Assembly: GCA_016840125.1 (NCBI GenBank) | Contig: JAEOSY010000279.1 | Span: 1-30,284 of the forward strand | Direction: 5' to 3' | DNA from: Candidatus Helarchaeota archaeon | Lineage (GTDB): Archaea > Asgardarchaeota > Lokiarchaeia > Helarchaeales > HEL-GB-A | Length of the DNA stretch: 30,284 nucleotides | The notes under the pieces: model-generated | Database searches by the model: none | Seen by the model: the letters and a program-made list of their open reading frames with translations, nothing else | Told to the model about the DNA's origin: nothing | Position numbers and translations under genes: made by a program | Part shown: positions 1 to 7,809 of the stretch, in pieces | Layout of the letters: each line of letters opens with the position of its first letter | Numbering within the stretch: the stretch's first letter is position 1

Positions 1-107
1 AATGGACAGACTTTGATACAGATGGAGCATCCATGCGTTTCAAAGAAGTGCGGAAAGCACTTGGGAGGATGTAGTTTTGAGACAATAACCTTGTAATTGG
101 AGATATC
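1..107 (-). pseudogene. Remnant of a second QueG-like 4Fe-4S protein gene (C-terminal part)
   Basis: Read on the minus strand, this edge encodes KCFPHFFETHGCSICIKVCP, nearly identical to the second iron-sulfur motif of the intact gene at 3423-4334. DNA identity with about 3484-3540 is roughly 85% by eye. Reading back towards the N-terminus, the frame stays open for about 15 more residues and then meets TAA at 108-110. The region up to the next gene is AT-rich and full of stops, so the N-terminal four fifths of the gene is missing. The rest lies beyond the window. It could be a recently truncated paralogue or the scar of a duplication or recombination around the repeat-protein gene. A distant frameshifted start cannot be fully excluded. 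Confidence 0.7.
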
Positions 108-110
108 TTA

Positions 111-437
111 TAACCGCAGACTTGTACATCTCACCTCCGAAATGGAGGCTCTCACGCTCTTTTAAAAAATTATTCCAGCTCAATTGATATACTCCTATAA
201 CCCTAAATATGATTAATAACTGATTCTTAAAAATTTTCTGAATGAAATATTAGAAATTAAGTCTATGAACTCGTCATTCTTTCATTTTTTTCACAAAATA
301 TAAACCTAAATAATCTTATCTCCTCAAATAAATAAAAAGATTGACCCCACCTGATAAATTTTTATAATTCAATTTAAAAAGCCAATGCATTAAATTAGTT
401 ATTTTAATAAGAGCCGTTCTTAAATCCTCCGATGTTT
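111..437. other. AT-rich non-coding spacer with a small hairpin
   Basis: No reading frame of useful length is seen on either strand. A short perfect hairpin, cctcc-gaaat-ggagg, lies at about 134-148. It is followed by a T/A-rich run near 160-170. On the minus strand it lies between the end of the repeat-protein gene and the truncated 4Fe-4S remnant, so it may be decayed coding DNA. No tRNA or other structured RNA was recognised. Confidence 0.5.
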
Positions 438-3197
438 TCACATCAAAGACAACATGGGCTTTTCCTTTTTTTGAGTGAAATTGTAAAGATTAATTTGAGC
501 TTTATCAATTATTCCTCGTTTAAGGAGTTCAATTTTTCGAATGATTAATTCGACCCCAGATTTATTAAGAGGAGAGATTTTATTTCGTAACATAGAAATA
601 AATTTATTAATTGGATGAAAGGTAATTTTACATCCATTCTTTCTATATATTTTCTTTACTCCATGAAGAAGAAAAATATCCATCGTTTTAGCTAGTTTTG
701 TATAGAGATCCCAATCTTTTCTTTCCATTGAGCCAAAATTTCTTTTAAAATCTACAAATTTATCAATTCTTTGAATCTTTTTTAAGAAAATCTTTTTACC
801 TTTTTTCATTATTGGATTTTCATTAAAATCATGAATAATTCCATCAGGGATAACAAATTTTTTCCCACTATTTTTTAAAGAAGGGTGATAAACTGCATGT
901 TCTATAACAGCATTAGCAAATAATAATTTCAGATTCAAACATTCTTTTCCGATTTTATCAAAAACTTTTCCTTCTTTATTGACTTTTTCTAGTTCAGTTA
1001 TAGGAAGGTTCCAGAACTGCATAAGTTCATTGTGAGAAGAGATTGAAATGTTTTTTTTCACATCAAAATATCCTTTATCATGCAAAAAGTTATATAATCC
1101 TTTCCCAAATTGGGAGGATATCTCTTTAACGGTGGGAGATCTTCCCTTCTCACCGGAAAAAGAACTAAAAAAAGAAATGGATATATAAAATCCTTGTGTC
1201 CAATCTCTAACTATTTCCCATAATTTGGGGTCACTCCAATCATATGTTATTTCTCGATTGAGAGGAAGTTCCCAGAACCTCAAAAGTTCATTATGGGTAT
1301 TGATTTTGATTTCTCCAGCAACAGTTGGAACTCCTTTTCTTCTTAAATGTTTATCTAATCCGCCAAATTTCATTCCTATTTCCCTTCTTGTAGGTGATCT
1401 TCCCTCTTTGCCAAAAATGGAGCCAAAAAAGAAAGTTCCGATATAAAATCCTTGAGCCCATTCTTTGGCCACTTCCCAATCTTTGGGATTACTCCAATCA
1501 TAACAATATTCAACATTCACTGGAAGCTCTAAAGATTTGAGGATAGAATTATGAGTAATATTCTTGTTACCTAGATAAGTGTGGTATCCTTTGAATTTTT
1601 TTTTGAAATCACTGATTTTGGGAGGGCTCTTGTTTTGTTCCCAAAAGAACTTGGCCCATTTTGAAATTTGATACCTTTTTTCTTTCGTCTCCCAATTAGA
1701 TGTTGGTAAAATAACGTAGTCAGCATCATCAAATTGAACCCGTTCCAGATTATCTGGATGAAAATTTAATTTCATTCGACTCCAGCTAATTATTGAATTT
1801 TTATCTGTAAGAAAGCTCTCAAATTGTTTCTTAATGTTGTCTACCTGTTTCTCTGTGAATCTATTTTTAATAAGGGGATGTTCGTGGAAATACAATATAT
1901 TCTTTATTATAATGCCTCTTCGGTTTTTAATAACTTTAGAATAATCTGATGGGTCTAATTTGATTATTTTACTAAAATTCCTATTATTTAGTTCCAAGTT
2001 CGCTTGTATCTGTTGGAGAAATTTCCCTAATTCAGGATTTTTTAAGGAATATTCCATAAAGAAACCATATTTTCGTAATAGAGGACTTAATTTCTTTTCT
2101 TCAATTATTTCTGAAGGAATCCAAATTCCATATGGATGTTTTTTAAATTCGGATATTTTTTCAGGATCTGGAAGGATACTACAAAAATCATTAAAATATT
2201 CTTTCATATTAGTTAGTTCTCCCCAATTTTTAGCTTCTGATAAATCAGAATTTTTTACTTTAAATTCTTTGTACTCATCCTTCTTCACTCCATCCATTCC
2301 TAACTCGTAGGTTTTATCTATTTCTGTTGATTTTGATTTCAACTTACCTTTTTCATTTATAACAATTTGTTTATTATTATTTTCTACTTTTTCGGGATCT
2401 TCTAAGTTCTCTTTTATCTCAGCGGACGTTCCCTCTTTCCCTTCTCCATTTGCCACATTATTTTGCTCTTTTTTCTTAACATTTTCGAATTGAGCATCAA
2501 CTTCTTTAATAGACTTCTCTAAATGCAACCATTCCTCATCTAATTCTATACCCTCTTTTTTAAAACCATTTAAGTCCCGTTTTATTTTACTGATTAACTC
2601 ACTCTCCCCCTCTGTTAATGGAATATCCCCGTCCTTCAATTTCTCGATGATCCCATCGAGGGTTCGATCTCTCGCCTCCTGAATTTCATTGAATACATCT
2701 GTTTCAATCAGTTCAAAGCTTTTCTTATTAATTTTCACATTTTCAGATGTTTCTCCCGGTTTCTCGGTGTCTGATTCTTCCATGTCATCTGCTTTTTCAA
2801 GATTTTTTAGTTGAGAACTGGTTTCTCTTTTATGAGACTTAATTTTTTCAGATGATTGGGGCTCAGCTGCTTCAAGACCTTTATTTTTCTCCTCTTCTTT
2901 AAAACTTTCAACCATTAGACGCCAGGAATAATCATTCCCTATATAAAGCTTCTTATTTTTTAGCATTGTATCAACAAACAGCTCTATTACTTTTCCATGC
3001 ACCTCACGATCTTTCACTTCATTAAGTACCCTTCCCAGTGCGTGGACATCCTGAATAAGCTGTTCATTATGAGCTTCTATTTCCTGCGCATCTTGTGGTT
3101 CAAATTTCTGTTTAGTAATGCGTTTGTACTGTTTGGTTTCATCGACCTCTCGCTTTCTCCGCTTCCGAACCTCACCGTCAAAAGAAATTTCTCTCAT
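438..3197 (-). CDS. Large two-part protein: charged coiled-coil N-half, repeat-bearing C-half; function unknown
   Basis: This 919-residue protein is not one I can name. The first ~330 residues are very rich in Glu, Lys and Asn and look like disordered or coiled-coil sequence. The middle is mixed alpha/beta-like. From roughly residue 520 to 760 there are three related units of ~75-85 residues. Each has a W-A/T-Q-G-F-Y-I-like helix, a GRSPT-x2-E-I segment, and an ending like HNELLRFWELPLN preceded or followed by YDWS-(D/N)-P-K-x-WE. The GRSPT...HNELL pattern recalls the helical repeats associated with homing-endonuclease/HNH proteins, suggesting DNA binding, but no nuclease motif was seen. The frame opens with TTG at 3218; ATG at 3197 is preferred because a TATA-like element lies about 32 bases upstream, leaving almost no leader. 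No signal peptide or membrane segment is seen. Confidence 0.75.
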   Translation of the reverse strand: MREISFDGEVRKRRKREVDETKQYKRITKQKFEPQDAQEIEAHNEQLIQDVHALGRVLNEVKDREVHGKVIELFVDTMLKNKKLYIGNDYSWRLMVESFKEEEKNKGLEAAEPQSSEKIKSHKRETSSQLKNLEKADDMEESDTEKPGETSENVKINKKSFELIETDVFNEIQEARDRTLDGIIEKLKDGDIPLTEGESELISKIKRDLNGFKKEGIELDEEWLHLEKSIKEVDAQFENVKKKEQNNVANGEGKEGTSAEIKENLEDPEKVENNNKQIVINEKGKLKSKSTEIDKTYELGMDGVKKDEYKEFKVKNSDLSEAKNWGELTNMKEYFNDFCSILPDPEKISEFKKHPYGIWIPSEIIEEKKLSPLLRKYGFFMEYSLKNPELGKFLQQIQANLELNNRNFSKIIKLDPSDYSKVIKNRRGIIIKNILYFHEHPLIKNRFTEKQVDNIKKQFESFLTDKNSIISWSRMKLNFHPDNLERVQFDDADYVILPTSNWETKEKRYQISKWAKFFWEQNKSPPKISDFKKKFKGYHTYLGNKNITHNSILKSLELPVNVEYCYDWSNPKDWEVAKEWAQGFYIGTFFFGSIFGKEGRSPTRREIGMKFGGLDKHLRRKGVPTVAGEIKINTHNELLRFWELPLNREITYDWSDPKLWEIVRDWTQGFYISISFFSSFSGEKGRSPTVKEISSQFGKGLYNFLHDKGYFDVKKNISISSHNELMQFWNLPITELEKVNKEGKVFDKIGKECLNLKLLFANAVIEHAVYHPSLKNSGKKFVIPDGIIHDFNENPIMKKGKKIFLKKIQRIDKFVDFKRNFGSMERKDWDLYTKLAKTMDIFLLHGVKKIYRKNGCKITFHPINKFISMLRNKISPLNKSGVELIIRKIELLKRGIIDKAQINLYNFTQKKEKPMLSLM

Positions 3198-3225
3198 ATT
3201 TTTCACAAACTTTTTCAAATTATCG

Positions 3226-3246
3226 TATATAAGCTCCTAGTACTAG
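3226..3246 (-). promoter_or_regulatory. TATA-like box with adjoining palindrome, promoter of the repeat-protein gene
   Basis: On the minus strand cttatata (3226-3233) lies about 32 bases before the chosen ATG at 3197, the right distance for an archaeal TATA box with a very short leader. Directly upstream is the perfect 10-base palindrome ctagtactag (3237-3246), a possible operator. The rest of the spacer up to 3422 shows no gene. Confidence 0.4.
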
Positions 3247-3422
3247 TGAGTTCTCATCTCAATTTATCCCAGAATATAAATAGTGTTTGAAATTGTTCGG
3301 GTGAAAAAGGTAGTATTTAAAGTTGTTGGTTTTAACCCTTCAAGAATTCTTTACTCCCTCAATTCAACTAACTATAATTCATTTGGTTTCTTTTCCCAAT
3401 AAAGGATGTCACAATTAATCTA

Positions 3423-4334
3423 TCAGACTTCTTTTACTTTAACAGACGCCTTCACCATGATTTTTTCATAGCCTAACTTGAAAAAAGGACAAACTTTAAT
3501 GCAAATGGAGCAGCCATACGTCTCAAAGAAGTGCGGAAAACATTTTTCACTGTTAATACTTGTTAAATACTTGCCCTTGAGGGAAGTGGGTTTTTCATCT
3601 AGTGGATAGATGGCATTACCTGGGCATTTTTTCACACAGATCCCACATGTTTTACAGTAGTCCTTCACGCCCATTCTTGCAGGTTTGGATTCTGGAAGGG
3701 GACTGGCATCAGTGGCAATCATGGACAGACGGAGGCTTGGACCGAACTCGCGGGTAATTAATATACCATTTACACCTATTTCCCCGAAACCTGCTCTTTC
3801 AGCCATCGGGGGGTAGACCAAGGGACCACCGAAAGGATGAAAGGCCTGAGCTCGAAATCCTTGCTTTCTGACATAGGAAGCTAATTTCACAGTAGCTTCT
3901 CCGAGTTCTGCGTAGACTCTCATGGCTTCCACTCCAGCAGGGGGTTCTGGAGCTTGGTTAATGGACTCTTTTTTCATTTCCATGCCTAAGACAATTGCAT
4001 TATCTAAGACCTTATCTTTCACACGATAGCCTATCATTTCTTCTGCAAAAATGTAATGGGCATCAACTTCAGTAAAGCCGATCATATCGATTCCTAGCGA
4101 TTTCGCATGGGTTTTCAGGTTATTCCAGAAGGTTTCAGTTGCGGGAGGGCGGTTCGTTGAGTCCATTTTTTCACTAATTTTGACGGATCTTTTTGCTTTC
4201 TTTACGCCACTCATGATTTGAGTTATATGAGTCGTCATATAGCTGAAAATCTCTTTATGCGATTGGAGCTTTCCCATACTAAATTTCTGAAATTCAATTA
4301 ACTTCTGTTTTAAGTTACCTTTTGCGCTCTTCAT
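3423..4334 (-). CDS. QueG-like protein with two 4Fe-4S clusters, linked to mcrDC
   Basis: The protein has about 303 residues. Its C-terminal third holds two cluster motifs: CKTCGICVKKCP (C-x2-C-x2-C-x3-CP, Cys ~227-237) and a C-x9-C-x2-C-x3-CP set (Cys ~265-282). This pair, with the upstream GFGEIGVNGILITREFGP segment, matches the layout of epoxyqueuosine reductase/reductive-dehalogenase-like proteins, which pass electrons to a corrinoid. Whether this one binds B12 cannot be told. There is no Tat signal or membrane segment, so it should be cytoplasmic. ATG at 4334 is chosen; TTG at 4343 is an alternative. It starts about 40 bases after mcrC on the same strand, so it is probably co-transcribed with mcrDC. 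A role as low-potential electron donor for MCR activation is inference. A true queuosine role is less likely from context. Confidence 0.7.
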   Translation of the reverse strand: MKSAKGNLKQKLIEFQKFSMGKLQSHKEIFSYMTTHITQIMSGVKKAKRSVKISEKMDSTNRPPATETFWNNLKTHAKSLGIDMIGFTEVDAHYIFAEEMIGYRVKDKVLDNAIVLGMEMKKESINQAPEPPAGVEAMRVYAELGEATVKLASYVRKQGFRAQAFHPFGGPLVYPPMAERAGFGEIGVNGILITREFGPSLRLSMIATDASPLPESKPARMGVKDYCKTCGICVKKCPGNAIYPLDEKPTSLKGKYLTSINSEKCFPHFFETYGCSICIKVCPFFKLGYEKIMVKASVKVKEV

Positions 4335-4373
4335 GATTCTCAAATCCCGTTTATTAAGAAAGGAAAATTAGAA

Positions 4374-5114
4374 TTATATCCGATTGAGCCAATATTTGAC
4401 TTTTTCGATGATTTCTTCGACTTGGTATTGGGGGATCGTCTGCCCTCGAATAACCCCCGTGATAATATCGACAATTTCACCCTTGGTATCCGGATTTGGG
4501 GATTGAACAGATCTGGTACGAACCCCTGCTTTTGCAAAATCCTCGAAACCGACGGGGGCTTGGCAAATTACGATTGCGGGGATGTCGACATTTCTCAGGA
4601 AACGTCGTGCTTTATAAACGAAGTGGCTCGGAACATTTCCCAGATGGATGAGGGCTAAACGGTGCCGTCCCATCTGATTTTCTTCCGCAGGAGAAATTCC
4701 TGAGATGGTAGAACCCGGCAAAGCACCCCCTGGCATGTCATCTGTAGGACCAATTCCCGCACGCATAACCATGACACTAACTTGTAGCCCCACTTCTCGT
4801 AAGCCATAGGTTACCTCGCAAACGGGTTTGGTAATGTGGCGTGGCGAAGGACCCATGCTTAATACAACAATATCGGGTTGAGCGGCTTCTGCGAAAGTTG
4901 CCCGTTGGGCTAGACCTCCACCTAATCCTAATCCCGCGGTTTCGCGACAGTCAATAACTTGGGTCTGTCTCCCAAATTTTGCTTTATATCGACCTTGATG
5001 AATGTGTGGTCCATAAATACCCGGGGAACGCTGTGAATCTGCATGATTATGGTGATGCTTGTGGTCTTTTCTAGGGTGGCGGGTATTGGATTCCTTATCT
5101 TTGTTCTCTTTCAT
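4374..5114 (-). CDS. mcrC: McrC, MCR activation-complex protein, with His-rich N-terminal extension
   Basis: Residues ~48-245 match McrC along their length: GRQTQVIDCRE, GLGLGGGLAQR, RHITKPVCEVTYG, RHRLALIHLGNV, KARRFLRNVDIPAIVICQAPVGFEDFAKAGV and TKGEIVDIITGVIRG. The three cysteines typical of the family are present (Cys56, Cys99, Cys184). In methanogens McrC is a core part of the ATP-dependent complex that activates methyl-coenzyme M reductase, reported to carry unusual iron-sulfur clusters. The protein is longer than usual McrC (about 200 residues): the first ~47 residues are an extra tail with eight histidines between positions 13 and 39, a likely metal-binding stretch. Its ATG overlaps the mcrD stop by four bases (ATGA), implying coupled translation. 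The 4Fe-4S gene follows. Confidence 0.93.
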   Translation of the reverse strand: MKENKDKESNTRHPRKDHKHHHNHADSQRSPGIYGPHIHQGRYKAKFGRQTQVIDCRETAGLGLGGGLAQRATFAEAAQPDIVVLSMGPSPRHITKPVCEVTYGLREVGLQVSVMVMRAGIGPTDDMPGGALPGSTISGISPAEENQMGRHRLALIHLGNVPSHFVYKARRFLRNVDIPAIVICQAPVGFEDFAKAGVRTRSVQSPNPDTKGEIVDIITGVIRGQTIPQYQVEEIIEKVKYWLNRI

Positions 5115-5530
5115 TCAGTATCGCGCTCTAGAATATCTTTCCTGAACACTAAACTATAACCTCTAACATGGTCCATTGTTGTTTTTCTATATTTAGTATA
5201 ACGCCCCGCACCTATCCGATATCCAAATTTAAATATCTCATCCGCAGCTTCTCTGATGGAAATGATCACTTGTGGGTGGTCAATTTCTATATAAAATTTA
5301 CCAACCTGAATATCCAAAATGATCTCTTTGCAATCTCCAACTTTTATACATCTTTTGATTAGATCATAGGTTCTAGGACCGTGCATGATAACTTTGGTGA
5401 TACCATCAACATCTTTTAAGGCTTCTAAAAAACTGGAGACAGTTTCATCGGAACAGAGCCTATTGGGGAAAATAACTACTTCAGGACTGTAATCACCATC
5501 ACCTTCATACGATTCTGCCAAGAAAATCAC
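5111..5530 (-). CDS. mcrD: McrD, MCR operon protein D (maturation factor)
   Basis: This 139-residue protein matches the McrD family: PEVVIFPNRLCSDETV near the start, KVIMHGPRTYD, a short beta-rich middle (IQVGKFYIEID), and FGYRIGAGRYTKYRKTTMDHVRGY at the end. McrD is encoded with mcrBDCGA in methanogens and binds apo-MCR during assembly or activation. The frame opens with GTG at 5530. A TTG three codons in is possible, but the conserved part begins well after both. It is the first gene of a minus-strand operon with mcrC (4-base overlap) and the 4Fe-4S protein. A TATA-like ctttattta is seen about 40 bases upstream. That mcrC and mcrD sit apart from mcrBGA, as in some alkane-oxidising archaea, is notable. 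Confidence 0.88.
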   Translation of the reverse strand: MIFLAESYEGDGDYSPEVVIFPNRLCSDETVSSFLEALKDVDGITKVIMHGPRTYDLIKRCIKVGDCKEIILDIQVGKFYIEIDHPQVIISIREAADEIFKFGYRIGAGRYTKYRKTTMDHVRGYSLVFRKDILERDTE

Positions 5531-5822
5531 ACTCTATCTTATTAAATATTCTTCATCTTGCTTAAATAAAGCCATTTTTATTCTTTATTAGGTTTTCAAG
5601 GGTAAAATATTAGGATATCCTTAGGACTTTTTTCGTTCTTATTAAGTAATATCCATTCTATCTATAAAACCATTTTTCGGAACATGAATTCTCCAAATAT
5701 TTGACTCTGAATGATACTATGAAAAAAATTAATAATCAAACCAATGTAAAATATAGCTGAATTATGCATTTTTGATAAGCAAATTTGCAATTTTTTTAAA
5801 AAAAATGGGTTAAGATGGTCGA
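5531..5822. promoter_or_regulatory. Divergent promoter region between mcrDC and component A2
   Basis: This 292-base spacer has no credible gene. It must hold both promoters. For mcrD (minus) a TATA-like ctttattta lies near 5558-5567. For A2 (plus) the run tttttttaaaaaaaa at about 5791-5805 is centred some 26 bases before the ATG, which would give a leaderless message. Two perfect palindromes are present: aggatatcct (5612-5621) and gcaaatttgc (5779-5788). The second sits just upstream of the A2 TATA-like run and is a candidate operator. All assignments are by eye. Confidence 0.4.
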
Positions 5823-7442
5823 ATGTCAGCGGATGAGAATTATTTCGTTAAGGTGGAAAAGATCAGTAAGGAATTCAAGAGGGGCACTTATGCTATTAGA
5901 GATATTTCTTTTATCTTAAGGGAAGGGCATAGTTTTGGAATTTTGGGAAAATCTGGTTCAGGAAAATCTGTTTTAATGCATGCAATACGTGGAACAAAAG
6001 GATTTAATCCGACTCACGGAAAAGTTTTTTATCGTATTGCTCACTGTGAAAGCTGCAATTGGGTAGAATATCCCAGTAAAGTAGAAGCACCTTGCCCAAA
6101 GTGTAAAGGTCCTATGGTTCTCAAGGTAGTCGATTTATGGGAGGAAGAAGAAAAGAGCTCAGAGATTTTTCATGGGATATATACTCGTATTTCAATTATG
6201 TTACAGAGAACTTTTGCGTTGTTTGGAGAATATCCCGTGGTTGTTAATATTGCAAACATTCTAGCGAAGGCAGGTATTCCGGAAAAGAAGAAACAAGGTC
6301 GAGCATTGCGAATTTTATCCCAAGTAAAACTTACCCACCGGGCGCTGCATCTTGCACGTGATCTCTCAGGGGGAGAGAAACAACGAGCAGTATTTGCTAT
6401 GAGTTTAGCTAAAAATCCGCTCTTATTTCTTGCAGATGAGCCAACAGGAACACTTGATCCTATTACAGCAGAAGCAGTTCATAATATTATGAAAAAAACT
6501 GTAAAAGGTGGAAATCTCTCACTCATCATGACATCTCATTGGCCCCATGCTGTTGCGGAATTATCTGATGATGCAATCCTACTTGAGCGCGGACTAGTGA
6601 CTGCCTTTGGTGACCCAAAGGAAGTTGCGCAGAAATTTATGGCCCAATTAGAAACAGTGGACTATATCCCTAAAGTTATTGACCGTCCCCTTATCAAAAT
6701 GGAGGATTGCGTTAAATGGTATTATACCTTCGATCGTGGCATCATTAAAGCCGTAAATGGTGTTTCTATAGGGATTAATGAGGGAGAAATTTTTGGTTTG
6801 GTAGGTGTTTCTGGTTCAGGTAAAACATCACTCTCACATATGCTTATTGGCTTACGCCCCATCACAAAAGGAAAAATCTGGGTACGGATAGGAGATGACT
6901 GGATTGATATGAGCATTCCCGGACCCGGTGAACGGGGGCGAGCCTCGAAATACATGTCGATTCTTCATCAAGAGTATTGTCTGTATCCTCATCGTACCGT
7001 GCTTGAAAATTTGACTGGGGCAATAAGAGTGAGGGTTCCTGAGGAATTGAAGACGAAGAAAGCATATGATGTACTTTATGCAGTTAATTTTACGAGTGAG
7101 GAGATCGATAGCATTCTTTACAAATTTCCTGACGATATAAGTGAGGGAGAGCGCCATCGTGTGGCGATAGCTCGAGTTCTAATAAAGGAGCCTAAAATTG
7201 TCCTTCTAGATGAACCTACAGGAACTGCAGATCCACTAACGAGGATGGAGATTGTCCGTTCAATCCATAAATCCCGCGAAGATCTGGATCAGACATATCT
7301 CATCGTCAGTCATGATATAGATTTTATCCTTGATGTTTGTGATCGGGCAGCGCTAATGCGGGCTGGAAAAATAGTTATCGTAGGAAAACCAGATCAAGTC
7401 ATTGAGACCATGCGAGAACAAGAGAAGGCTATGACCACCTAA
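5823..7442 (+). CDS. atwA: Methyl-coenzyme M reductase component A2 (AtwA), tandem ABC ATPase
   Basis: The 539-residue protein has two ABC ATPase domains and no membrane segment. Domain 1 has Walker A GKSGSGKS (42-49), signature LSGGEKQR and Walker B LLFLADEPTGTLDP. Domain 2 has Walker A VSGSGKTS, signature-like ISEGERHR and Walker B IVLLDEPTGTADP. An insert after the first Walker A holds a zinc-ribbon-like CESC...CPKC (Cys75, 78, 91, 94). The length, double cassette and Cys insert are those of component A2, the ATPase that powers reductive activation of MCR. It is soluble and should act in the cytoplasm with McrC, Mmp7 and Mmp17, all encoded within 5 kb. The ATG at 5823 has only a weak ribosome site; a TATA-like run about 26 bases before fits leaderless transcription. 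A small gene follows 45 bases later. Confidence 0.93.
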   Translation: MSADENYFVKVEKISKEFKRGTYAIRDISFILREGHSFGILGKSGSGKSVLMHAIRGTKGFNPTHGKVFYRIAHCESCNWVEYPSKVEAPCPKCKGPMVLKVVDLWEEEEKSSEIFHGIYTRISIMLQRTFALFGEYPVVVNIANILAKAGIPEKKKQGRALRILSQVKLTHRALHLARDLSGGEKQRAVFAMSLAKNPLLFLADEPTGTLDPITAEAVHNIMKKTVKGGNLSLIMTSHWPHAVAELSDDAILLERGLVTAFGDPKEVAQKFMAQLETVDYIPKVIDRPLIKMEDCVKWYYTFDRGIIKAVNGVSIGINEGEIFGLVGVSGSGKTSLSHMLIGLRPITKGKIWVRIGDDWIDMSIPGPGERGRASKYMSILHQEYCLYPHRTVLENLTGAIRVRVPEELKTKKAYDVLYAVNFTSEEIDSILYKFPDDISEGERHRVAIARVLIKEPKIVLLDEPTGTADPLTRMEIVRSIHKSREDLDQTYLIVSHDIDFILDVCDRAALMRAGKIVIVGKPDQVIETMREQEKAMTT

Positions 7443-7487
7443 TCATTTCTGGGAGATAATGCTCTGAACGATGACTTTCTTATAGAA

Positions 7488-7766
7488 ATGCTAGAATCAC
7501 TAATTCTTTCTGAATTTAAGGAAAAAGACTATACAATTTTCGATCAACAGATATTAGGTGTTGAATTAAGAGAAAAGGAATTCGAAGAGACATTAGCAAG
7601 GATAATGAAATCTAAGAGCCAATCATTCCAAAAAAAAGTTGCTCGGATTATTCAGGATAAAAGAAGAGATTTGTTAGAACTCGCCTTCAAGCGAGCGCAA
7701 AAACGTCATAAAACACAAATGGCGCTGCGGTTCATGATGTTTGAGCAAGAAGAAGTGGGGGAATAA
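7488..7766 (+). CDS. Small helical protein downstream of component A2; function unknown
   Basis: This 92-residue protein is highly charged (many Lys, Arg, Glu) and predicted by eye to be almost wholly alpha-helical, with a central KSQSFQKKVARIIQDKRRDL segment. It has no cysteine, no signal peptide and no membrane segment. I do not recognise a family. It begins 45 bases after A2 in the same orientation and reading frame, so it is probably on the same message. No in-frame ATG, GTG or TTG lies between the A2 stop and the chosen ATG. Its placement inside the MCR activation island makes it a candidate accessory or regulatory subunit for A2, which is inference from position only. It converges on mmp7 43 bases away. 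Confidence 0.65.
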   Translation: MLESLILSEFKEKDYTIFDQQILGVELREKEFEETLARIMKSKSQSFQKKVARIIQDKRRDLLELAFKRAQKRHKTQMALRFMMFEQEEVGE

Positions 7767-7809
7767 TATTTAAAAGAGCTTTTTGAGCAAAATAAAATTG
7801 GAGAATAAC

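Noticed and set aside
438..3197. Repeat protein as an insertion-sequence transposase
   Set aside because: No DDE or HUH motif and no terminal inverted repeats were found around the gene.
4422..4658. Plus-strand 78-residue open frame inside mcrC
   Set aside because: It is the antisense shadow of a strongly conserved gene, with no ribosome site and no recognisable protein features.
6722..7157. Several minus-strand open frames inside component A2
   Set aside because: They lie fully within the second ABC domain and show no independent conservation; they are shadows.
7767..7809. Hairpin terminator between the A2 unit and mmp7
   Set aside because: The gagctttttgagc sequence is a direct rather than inverted repeat, so no stable stem forms.
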